The notes beneath the pieces are model-generated. The model was given only the letters and a program-made list of their open reading frames with translations. It had not been told where the DNA came from and did not search any database. From Actinomycetota bacterium (GTDB taxonomy: Bacteria > Actinomycetota > Humimicrobiia > Humimicrobiales > Humimicrobiaceae): 27,946 bases of DNA. Of this stretch, positions 14,324 through 22,241 are shown one piece after another (the first letter of the stretch is position 1; the number at the start of each line of letters is the position of its first letter). The translations under genes and the position numbers were made by a program. The DNA is taken from assembly GCA_028695395.1 (NCBI GenBank), contig JAQVJB010000012.1:1-27946 (forward strand), given 5' to 3'.

Positions 14324-15880
14324 TTAAATTTTAAATTTATAAACACTGTCATTTTCTAAATCCATAACATGTATTGCGCATGCAAGACATGGGTCAAAAG
14401 AACGGATAACCCTTGCTGGTTCTATAGGATTTTTATAATCAGCTACAGGAGTACCTATCAAAGCCATTTCAAAAGGTCCCGGTTTATTATCATCATCTTT
14501 CGGAGAGCCATTCCAGGTAGTAGGTACAACTGCCTGATAATTAGATATTCTTTTATTTTCTATTTTTATCCAATGACCCAGTGAACCTCTCGGACCTTCT
14601 ATAAGTCCTTTTCCTTTTGAAACAAAAGGTATTTTGAAATCATTTGCAACTGGTCCCTCAGGTACAAGTTCATCCAGCCAGGATTCCATCCTGTCAATAA
14701 GCACTTTTGATTCAAGAGCTCTTGCTGCATGCCTTCCCATTGTAGAAACGAGGCTTTCCGGTGTCGCTCCAAGCTCATTTAAAGCACTTTTTAATAAAAT
14801 ATTAAGTGAATTATTTGAATTAGCATGATATGAAACCATTGCCCTTGCAAGCGGTCCGACTTCTACGACATTTCTGCTGTATCTGGGAGATTTAATCCAG
14901 GAATAAGCATCGTCTTTAAAAGGTGAAGGTGTTGTCTGCCCATCAAAAGGATTAAGTCCTGAACCGGAAGAATATTTTGAATGTTTTACAAATTCTTCCA
15001 CTTTTTCAGAATCAAAATCAGAAACATTCCCATCAATCAAGACACCTTGCGGAAAAAGCCAGCCTGAATTATCTTCATCTTCAGGGAAACCGCCATATGA
15101 CATAAAATTAGTTGCCCCTTTTCCTATTATAAAATAATCAGGATAATTTTTTGCGATTGTTAAGACATCGGGTATATATGTCTTTTCAACAAAATTTTTA
15201 ATTTCAGATAACCTAGATCTGAATGCCATGATTTTATCAACAGTAGGTATACATGTAACACCACCAGGTACTAGAGTCTGGCAGTGCGGTACTTTGCCAC
15301 CAAAGATTGCCAGCATCTCATGACATTTCCTTTTTATTTCAATAGCTTTAAGGTAACTTGATAATGCATGCATATTAAGTTCGTGGTCTTTGATATAATC
15401 ACCATCATATCTTGGAAGGAAAGGAGAACCTGCATTTGTGGCTCCGGAATCTATATCTGATTTTATCCATTCTTTTATTTTTATAAGTCTTGAATCCATT
15501 CCTTTATAATCAAGCACTGCAGTTATATCAACAAAATCAAGGGCTGAAAGAAGATAAAAATGAAGAATATGGCTATTGAGAAAATTGGAACCCAGCATTA
15601 GATTTCTGATTATTCTGCCATTTTTTGCCGGTTTTATACCGAAAGCATCATCAAGAGCCATTACAGAACCAGTTCCGTGCACCTGTGGACATACGCCGCA
15701 TATCCTCTGGGATATCATAGGAGCGTCAAGGGGGCTCCTGTCCCTTAATATTATTTCTATCCCTCTGAACATTTCTCCTGAGCTGTATGCCTCAACAACT
15801 TTATTTTTTTCTACTTTTATTTCTATTCTTAAATGACCCTCTATTCTTGTCAGGGGATCTATTATTATTGTTTCGCTCAT
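14324..15880 (-). CDS. [NiFe]-hydrogenase large subunit (group 1)
   Basis: Catalytic subunit carrying the NiFe(CN)2CO centre that oxidises H2. It has 518 aa. The nickel ligands are Cys61 and Cys64 in RICGVCPQVH and Cys498 and Cys501 in DPCLACAIH. The protease should cut after His504 and release a 14-residue tail, so this precursor still needs maturation. Motifs and operon partners place it in the membrane-bound uptake type (group 1); I cannot assign the subgroup. The ATG overlaps the small-subunit stop as ATGA (15877-15880), indicating translational coupling. It has no signal of its own and should be co-exported with the small subunit. Confidence 0.95.
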   Translation of the reverse strand: MSETIIIDPLTRIEGHLRIEIKVEKNKVVEAYSSGEMFRGIEIILRDRSPLDAPMISQRICGVCPQVHGTGSVMALDDAFGIKPAKNGRIIRNLMLGSNFLNSHILHFYLLSALDFVDITAVLDYKGMDSRLIKIKEWIKSDIDSGATNAGSPFLPRYDGDYIKDHELNMHALSSYLKAIEIKRKCHEMLAIFGGKVPHCQTLVPGGVTCIPTVDKIMAFRSRLSEIKNFVEKTYIPDVLTIAKNYPDYFIIGKGATNFMSYGGFPEDEDNSGWLFPQGVLIDGNVSDFDSEKVEEFVKHSKYSSGSGLNPFDGQTTPSPFKDDAYSWIKSPRYSRNVVEVGPLARAMVSYHANSNNSLNILLKSALNELGATPESLVSTMGRHAARALESKVLIDRMESWLDELVPEGPVANDFKIPFVSKGKGLIEGPRGSLGHWIKIENKRISNYQAVVPTTWNGSPKDDDNKPGPFEMALIGTPVADYKNPIEPARVIRSFDPCLACAIHVMDLENDSVYKFKI

Positions 15881-17025
15881 CTGCTTTCCTCCTTATCAGA
15901 AATACTTTTTTCTTCCTGAATATCTGGCTTCTTCTTATTTATTTCAGAATATGATTTGGATTCGTTTTGTTTTTTCTTTAATTTCTTTGTACTGACAGCT
16001 CTTGCAATTGCATGCCCGGCAATCGCTGCAGCAGTTGCTCCGCCCAAAGCAATGCCTATTGTGTTGGCATTTGCATTTATTTCCGCGAGACCGGGTACCT
16101 GTACTGCTGGAAGTTTTTCATACAAGCCTGAGCCTGTGCCTCCCGGAAAAGTAGGTTCTGTGCAGCCTATACACGGTCCTCCTGCCCTGTTGCACCAGCT
16201 GACAGAGCTGTTCCAACCTCTTGTAGGAATGTCACAGTGAGCAATCGGTCCTTTGCATCCTAACTCATAAAGACAGCCTTTTTCGCCGAACTTTTTTGCA
16301 AAAATACCTGCATCGAAATATTGCCTTAACTCACAGTTATCATGTACCACTTTATCAGGTCCAAAAAACATCTCGGGTCTTTTTAAGTCATCAAGTTTGG
16401 GCATCCCATATTTTAGAACATGGACAAGGGTACCGATAATCCAATCCGGATGAGGAGGACAGCCAGGAATGTTTATTAATGGTTTTCCTTTGATAATATC
16501 CCCTGCCGGTTTTGCTTTTGTAGGATTTGGAGGCGCGGCAGGAATACCTCCCCATGTAGCACATGAACCCACTGCGATTACTGCTGATGCAGCTGAAGCT
16601 AATTTCTCAACCCATTCAAGAGCAGTTATGGATTTTCCATTTATTTCTCCGACATTGCAGAAATTACCTTCAGCTTCAACAGGGATAGAGCCGTCAATTA
16701 CAAGAATGAATTTCCCTTCTTCTTCACTTATTGCTTTTTCTAGTACGGAAATAGCAATATCTCCGGTTGCGCCCATGATTGTAGGATTGTATTCAAGAGT
16801 GACCACTTCTATTAATACTTCTTCTGCACTTGGATATTCAGTATTTATAAAACTGACCGGACACCCGGTACAATTCTGGGCTTGGAACCAGATTATCGGT
16901 AATCTTCCTTTACCATTTTTTACATTTGCTGCCTGAAGCAGTTTGGGCAGCCATAAGTCTGAAAGTGCAAAACCGGCAACAGAACCGGCAAAAATCTGAA
17001 GAAACTTTTTCCGTGTTATTAACAC
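15877..17025 (-). CDS. [NiFe]-hydrogenase small subunit with Tat-like signal and C-terminal anchor
   Basis: Electron-transfer subunit with three iron-sulfur clusters, 382 aa. It starts at GTG 17025 with GGGAGGA 8 nt upstream. The ATG 9 bases further upstream is out of frame. The signal peptide begins with TRKKFLQIFAGS (4-15), a Tat motif with Lys in place of the second Arg. Proximal-cluster cysteines are Cys52 and Cys55 (NCTGCPVSF), then GSCATWGG and PGCPPHPDW. Medial and distal ligands follow in VHDNC, GCLYELGC, AHCD, WCN and PCIGC. A hydrophobic Gly/Ala-rich segment (about 326-346) is a membrane anchor, followed by a strongly charged cytoplasmic tail. It leads the hydrogenase operon, 59 bp after tyrS. 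Confidence 0.95.
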   Translation of the reverse strand: MLITRKKFLQIFAGSVAGFALSDLWLPKLLQAANVKNGKGRLPIIWFQAQNCTGCPVSFINTEYPSAEEVLIEVVTLEYNPTIMGATGDIAISVLEKAISEEEGKFILVIDGSIPVEAEGNFCNVGEINGKSITALEWVEKLASAASAVIAVGSCATWGGIPAAPPNPTKAKPAGDIIKGKPLINIPGCPPHPDWIIGTLVHVLKYGMPKLDDLKRPEMFFGPDKVVHDNCELRQYFDAGIFAKKFGEKGCLYELGCKGPIAHCDIPTRGWNSSVSWCNRAGGPCIGCTEPTFPGGTGSGLYEKLPAVQVPGLAEINANANTIGIALGGATAAAIAGHAIARAVSTKKLKKKQNESKSYSEINKKKPDIQEEKSISDKEESR

Positions 17026-17084
17026 TGAACATTTCCTCCCTTTTTCAATTAGTTAATAAAAATATTTAAATTATTAAAAATATT

Positions 17085-18320
17085 TTATTGGATGACTTTT
17101 ATCCTGATAAAAGCTCTTTTGCCTTTTTGGATTATTTTTGAATCAATATCATCCAGGGAGATTTCTTTATTTATATCAGTCACTTTTTCATTATCGTACT
17201 TTACTCCACCCTGTTCTATAACCCTTCTTGACTCACTATTTGAAGAACAGAGCCTGCTGTCAGTCAATAACTGGACAAGTTTTATTTTATTCTCACTGAA
17301 ATTATTTTTTTTGATGCTGTATGACTCAATTTCATCAGGGATTGATTTATCGCGGAACAGCTTATTAAAGTTTTTTTCAGAATTATCAGCTTCATTTTTA
17401 TTATAAAGGTTCTCTACTATTGTTAAGGCAAGTTTTCTTTTGATGATAGATGGATTTATTTTATCATCGGCCAAATCATCTTTTATCTTTTTAATTTCTT
17501 TTTCCGGTAAACGGGTAACCAATCTGAAATAATCTATCATTATAGAATCAGGAATGGACATCACTTTGCCAAAAATATTTTTTGGGTCTTCATTTACCCC
17601 TATATAGTTACCAAGACTTTTACTCATTTTCTGGACACCGTCAGTTCCTACCAGAATAGGCATGGTAATCGCTATCTGCGGCTTCTGCTTGTATTCTTTT
17701 TGTAATTCCCTTCCCATCAAAAGATTGAATAGCTGATCGGTGCCGCCAAGTTCTACATCTGACTTAATGCTTACAGAATCAAAAGCCTGCATCAGCGGAT
17801 AAAGCAATTCCATTATTGTTATAGGCAGATTACCTGCAAATCTATTTTTAAAATCCTCTCTTTCAAGCATCCTTGCAATGGTAAAACGGGAAGTTATATT
17901 AAGTACTTCTGAGAATTCAAGTTTTTCAAGCCAATTTGAATTCCTGACTACATCGGTTTTTGATGAGTCAAGTATTTTAAATGCCTGCTGCATATAGGTT
18001 TCAGCATTGCTGTTTATTTTTTCACTACTAAGGCTAGGTCTTAAAGCCGACCTTCCTGAAGGGTCCCCTATCCTTGCAGTATAATCACCTATTATAAGTA
18101 CCGCTTTATGACCCAAGTCCTGAAACTGTCTTAATTTATTTAATACAACAGTATGTCCAAGATGAATATCGGGCGCAGTAGGGTCAAGCCCTAATTTAAC
18201 AGTGAGAGGTTTATTTGTATCAATTGATTTCCTTATCAGTTCTTTGAGTTCGTCCAGCAAAAGTACGTCCTGGGTACCCTGCAATATCAACTCCAATTGC
18301 TTTTCAATATTTTTTTCCAT
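17085..18320 (-). CDS. tyrS: Tyrosyl-tRNA synthetase
   Basis: Class I aminoacyl-tRNA synthetase charging tRNA-Tyr, 411 aa. The HIGH-type motif is HLGH (53-56) after PTAPD, and KMSKS is at 231-235. An S4-type RNA-binding domain occupies about residues 345-411. The VELGGTDQLFNLLMGRELQK segment (189-208) fits the TyrZ-like branch. The 189 bp upstream contain a TATAAT about 55 nt before the ATG but no T-box leader that I can recognise, although tyrS genes in Firmicutes often have one. Confidence 0.95.
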   Translation of the reverse strand: MEKNIEKQLELILQGTQDVLLLDELKELIRKSIDTNKPLTVKLGLDPTAPDIHLGHTVVLNKLRQFQDLGHKAVLIIGDYTARIGDPSGRSALRPSLSSEKINSNAETYMQQAFKILDSSKTDVVRNSNWLEKLEFSEVLNITSRFTIARMLEREDFKNRFAGNLPITIMELLYPLMQAFDSVSIKSDVELGGTDQLFNLLMGRELQKEYKQKPQIAITMPILVGTDGVQKMSKSLGNYIGVNEDPKNIFGKVMSIPDSIMIDYFRLVTRLPEKEIKKIKDDLADDKINPSIIKRKLALTIVENLYNKNEADNSEKNFNKLFRDKSIPDEIESYSIKKNNFSENKIKLVQLLTDSRLCSSNSESRRVIEQGGVKYDNEKVTDINKEISLDDIDSKIIQKGKRAFIRIKVIQ

Positions 18321-18509
18321 AAATATTCCGAAAACAAGAACTTGCTTTTAAATATATTTATTAATCAATTATACGCTCAAAAAGTAAAACAATATTAGCA
18401 TAATTAAAATCTAATTGCTATAAAATAAGATATGGCATAATGGTTATTTTGCTGCATTAAATAAATGTTTTTTACCAATTGCTGAATTGAAATTTTTATT
18501 AAACATTCA

Positions 18510-19121
18510 TTAAGCTTTTTTCTTAAGTTTAGTAAACAATAGAGGAAAAACAATATCGCTTGCGCAACAAGGTATCCATACAGCGATAAATAAAAATAAA
18601 AATATAATTATATATATATACCAATCAATATTAATTCCTGCAGCCATTATTATATGAAAAGTAGATGCCCATGTGCTTAGAAGAACATGTCCGGCATGCG
18701 GAAACTTTGTAGAAGGCTTAAAATAAGCAAGCAATATTCCTAGAAAAGCCATGGGATTTACAATCCACCATTCCTCGATAAATCCAAGATGTATGCCTTT
18801 ATTAGGCATGTTTAGAAGTAATTCCCCAAGGAAGGGTACTATGGAGTCGCTTAAGGAAGCAATGCCTACAGAACCGAAATACCCTATCAGGATCATTGAA
18901 AAAATCTTTCTTTTTCTGTTTTCCTTTACATGAAGCAGGTACATAGAAGATGTTACGAATGCACTTAAAAACACATGTAGCGGATGCAGTATATAAAATA
19001 TCCTATATGATGTCTCATAAGGTATTCTTATGAATAGCACCAGGGCGGCTAATCCTGTCAGTGCGCCCAGACCGGTAAACGGTGAATGACTTTTTAATTC
19101 TTTTAATATCAGTTTAAACAT
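18510..19121 (-). CDS. Polytopic membrane protein of unknown function
   Basis: A 203-aa protein with about five or six hydrophobic segments. I do not recognise the family. Polar residues that could bind metal or haem lie in or near the membrane: HPLH (about 46-49), a second HV after YLL, the PHAGH segment followed by FH in the second half, and a Cys-Cys pair near the C-terminus (PCCASD). A long loop between segments (around GELLLNMPNKGIHLGFIEEWW) precedes another helix. The C-terminus is KKKA, consistent with a cytoplasmic end. It diverges from the penicillin-binding protein gene with a 105-bp gap and lies upstream of tyrS on the same strand. No function can be assigned from what is visible. 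Confidence 0.6.
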   Translation of the reverse strand: MFKLILKELKSHSPFTGLGALTGLAALVLFIRIPYETSYRIFYILHPLHVFLSAFVTSSMYLLHVKENRKRKIFSMILIGYFGSVGIASLSDSIVPFLGELLLNMPNKGIHLGFIEEWWIVNPMAFLGILLAYFKPSTKFPHAGHVLLSTWASTFHIIMAAGINIDWYIYIIIFLFLFIAVWIPCCASDIVFPLLFTKLKKKA

Positions 19122-19226
19122 ACTATTTAATTTATTACTTAATTAGTTTTTAATATTATATATTAAAAAAAGATGAAAACTGAAAAAAGTTTATAAAAAT
19201 TAAAAATTGTTTTAATATCTTGAATC

Positions 19227-22175
19227 ATGTCATCAGTTAAAAGAATTAAAAAAAGTGAAAAACCAAAAAGAGGTTGTGCATTTAAAATATTCATAACCCT
19301 TATTGTACTGCTTTCTTTTGCAGCAGTCATTTTTGGAGCTGTTGCGCTTTATTATCTTGCAACGGTACCGGAACTTGAGGAATTAAATCCTTCCCCTATT
19401 GCAGAAACGTCCAAAGTCTATGCAATTGACGGCTCGTTATTGACAGAATTTCATGCAACTGAAAACAGAGAAATAATCCCCTTTTCAAAAATGTCTGAAA
19501 ATATAAAAAATGCAGTCGTAGCTGTAGAAGATAAAAGATTTTATTCTCATGAAGGAGTTGATTACAGAAGGATAGTAGGGGCACTTATTGCCGATATCCG
19601 GGCTGGAGGATATGCGCAAGGCGCAAGTACTATCACTCAGCAGTATGTTAAAAATGTTTATTTTTCCCATGAAAAGACTATCAGGAGAAAAGTAGATGAA
19701 GCTTTGATAGCAATTCAGCTGGAAAGACATTATACAAAAGATAAGATTCTTGAAATGTATCTTAATACAGTTTATTTTGGTTCAGGTTCATACGGTATTG
19801 AAAAGGCATCACAGACATATTTCGGCAAAACCTCTGAAAATCTCTCAATCTCCGAAGCAGCTCTTCTTGCAGGTCTTTTAAGATATCCTGAAGTGTATAG
19901 TCCTTTTAATGATATTGGAAAAGCAAGGAACAGGAGAAATATTGTTTTAGGTCTTATGAAGGAACAGGGATATATTACTTCAAATCAGTACGATGAAGCA
20001 ATAAAAGAAGCTGTGATAGTTGATATGGAAGGACTTAAAAATTCAAATACTGAAAATAGATTTGCTCCATATTTTATTGATTTTGTCAAACAGCAATTAT
20101 ATGAAAAAAAGTTTTCAGATTATGATGTGTTTAAGGGAGGTTTAAGGATATACACTACCCTGGATAAGGAATTACAGATTAGTGCAGAAAATTCTTTTAA
20201 TAAAATCTTTCAGAATCCGATAGATCCGTCCTACTCTCTAGTATCTGTAGATCCTTCCAATGGATATATATATTCTATGGTCGGAGGAAAAGATTATAAT
20301 GTCAGCAAATTTAATATAGTGACACAGGGGAAAAGACAGCCAGGTTCTGTTTTTAAAGTCCCTGTATTGATAGAGGCAATAAGACAAAACATAACTCCTC
20401 AGAAAACATACAACCCTAATGGTCCTATATCAATAGATATTCCAGGTTCAGAACCATGGATAATTGATAATTATGGCGGTCAGAAATTCGGGGAAAGCAT
20501 GAATATATTAGATGCAACAATCCATTCAGTAAATGTCGTTTATGCACAGCTTACAATGGAGGTAGGCGCAGATTTTATTGAAAAACTATTAAATAGCATG
20601 GATATACATGATATCGGCAATAATCCGGCAATCGGTCTAGGCGGTCTTGAACAAGGAATTACTCCTCTTGATGTCAGCAAGATATTCTCTACTCTAGCTT
20701 CTGGAGGATTATACCGCGAACCTGTCAGCATAACAAAAATCACCGATTCAAAAGGCGAAGTACTTTTTGAATATCAACCTGAAGAAGATTCCTCCATAAA
20801 AAGAATAATCGATGAACCTGAAGCTTTTCTGGCAACGCAGATACTCCAGAGAGTTATAAGCGAAGGAACAGGTAAAAATGCAAATATAGGAAGACCAAGC
20901 GCCGGAAAGACCGGAACAACTAGCGACCTTAGAGATGCATGGTTTGCCGGTTATTCCCCAGAGCTTGTAACAATTGTATGGATGGGTTATCAGGATAGCA
21001 ATAAGCCGATGGAACCCATTAATGACAGAAATGTGACGGGAGGTTCATACCCTGCCGAAATCTGGCGTGAATTTATGAGTGAGGCTTTGAAAGATAAGCC
21101 TATAACCCAGTTTAATATACCGAGCGAAGGTTTAAATGAAATACAGGTATGCAAAGATTCGGGCAAATTACCGACCTTCTGGTGCCCTCCTGAAAATTTG
21201 GAGTTCAGATTATTTGTAAAAGGCGAAATACCTACAAAATATTGCGACATACATAATAAAATTACTGTTCCGGATGTTAGAGGTTTAAATTCTGAAGAAG
21301 GCAAAAAGCTTCTTGCTGATATGTTCTTCTCTGTAAATGAAATAATTGAAATAAATAATGAATATGAAGAAAATATTATTTTCAAGACAGATCCTTTGCC
21401 TGGCACAATAATGGAGTCCCATGACAACTTAAATCCTGTAATCACTATTTTTATAAGTCAAGGTAGTGAAAAAATAATAATGCCCGACCTGACCGGACAG
21501 ACAAAAAATTCTGCTGAAAACATGCTTAAAGATTTAGGGCTTAGCATATCAGATATAGTAGTTGATTATAACTCCACTCAGCCAATAGATTTAATATACA
21601 GCCAAAACCCTGCTCCAGGCAGCACAGTAGCTAAGGAAAGCGTTATTACCGTATATGTCAGCAAAGGGGCAAATCCTTCTCAAATAGTCCCGGATACCAT
21701 TGGATTAAGCAAAGAAAATGCAATAAAAAAGTTAAATGATGCAGGGTTTTTGAATATAAGCATAATTGAGGAAGAAAATAAATCAGCTATCGGCTTTGTT
21801 TTCAAGCAATCACCTGCTGCACAGACTTCATATAATAAAGAACAGGCAGTTGTTATTACAATAAGCAAAGGAATAAAAGTCCCGGATGTCATGGGAATGA
21901 AACTGTCAGATGCAATAAACCTTATTTCATCTTTAGGATTCATAGCAGAGATAAGAAATGGAGATGATGCCCAGGCTAAAGTAGTGTATCAGTCACCTGC
22001 AGGAAGCACATTCGCTGAATTTGGAAGCAAAGTTATTCTTGATATAAAAGACGAAAAGGAAACAACAACTACAGGGACGCAATCCGAATCTACAACATCT
22101 ACGACTTCAGCCACTTCATCTTCTGAATCATCGACTACCTCATCAACGTCTGCAGACATTTCAGGCATTGATTAA
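19227..22175 (+). CDS. Class A penicillin-binding protein with four PASTA domains
   Basis: Bifunctional peptidoglycan synthase, 982 aa, anchored by one membrane helix (about 18-44) with the rest outside the cell. The GT51 glycosyltransferase domain has catalytic Glu101 in VEDKRFYSHEG and then GASTITQQ. The transpeptidase domain has Ser374-x-x-Lys377 (GSVFK), Ser434-Val-Asn436 and Lys561-Thr-Gly563. Four PASTA repeats run from about 679 to 948, each opening with a VPD- or MPD-like motif. The last 30 or so residues are Ser/Thr-rich, a probable wall-spanning or flexible tail. Most class A enzymes carry no or one to two PASTA repeats, so four is a long version. PASTA domains bind peptidoglycan fragments in the families studied. 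It has no obvious ribosome binding site and a divergent neighbour upstream. Confidence 0.93.
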   Translation: MSSVKRIKKSEKPKRGCAFKIFITLIVLLSFAAVIFGAVALYYLATVPELEELNPSPIAETSKVYAIDGSLLTEFHATENREIIPFSKMSENIKNAVVAVEDKRFYSHEGVDYRRIVGALIADIRAGGYAQGASTITQQYVKNVYFSHEKTIRRKVDEALIAIQLERHYTKDKILEMYLNTVYFGSGSYGIEKASQTYFGKTSENLSISEAALLAGLLRYPEVYSPFNDIGKARNRRNIVLGLMKEQGYITSNQYDEAIKEAVIVDMEGLKNSNTENRFAPYFIDFVKQQLYEKKFSDYDVFKGGLRIYTTLDKELQISAENSFNKIFQNPIDPSYSLVSVDPSNGYIYSMVGGKDYNVSKFNIVTQGKRQPGSVFKVPVLIEAIRQNITPQKTYNPNGPISIDIPGSEPWIIDNYGGQKFGESMNILDATIHSVNVVYAQLTMEVGADFIEKLLNSMDIHDIGNNPAIGLGGLEQGITPLDVSKIFSTLASGGLYREPVSITKITDSKGEVLFEYQPEEDSSIKRIIDEPEAFLATQILQRVISEGTGKNANIGRPSAGKTGTTSDLRDAWFAGYSPELVTIVWMGYQDSNKPMEPINDRNVTGGSYPAEIWREFMSEALKDKPITQFNIPSEGLNEIQVCKDSGKLPTFWCPPENLEFRLFVKGEIPTKYCDIHNKITVPDVRGLNSEEGKKLLADMFFSVNEIIEINNEYEENIIFKTDPLPGTIMESHDNLNPVITIFISQGSEKIIMPDLTGQTKNSAENMLKDLGLSISDIVVDYNSTQPIDLIYSQNPAPGSTVAKESVITVYVSKGANPSQIVPDTIGLSKENAIKKLNDAGFLNISIIEEENKSAIGFVFKQSPAAQTSYNKEQAVVITISKGIKVPDVMGMKLSDAINLISSLGFIAEIRNGDDAQAKVVYQSPAGSTFAEFGSKVILDIKDEKETTTTGTQSESTTSTTSATSSSESSTTSSTSADISGID

Positions 22176-22241
22176 AATTATTGAAACTGAAACTCGAAAC
22201 CAAATAAATTAAATCAAATAATTAAATGATAAAAAAGAATA

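Noticed and set aside
16469..16936. 155-aa plus-strand frame opposite the hydrogenase small subunit
   Set aside because: It lies wholly within a gene with clear cluster-binding motifs on the other strand and has no protein-family features.
18321..18509. T-box leader for tyrS
   Set aside because: The 189-bp gap is too short and too AT-rich. I found no T-box consensus or terminator stem in it.
18480..18512. Hairpin after the unknown membrane protein gene
   Set aside because: Arms around GCTTAAT and ATTCAGC pair imperfectly and no U-run follows on the minus strand.
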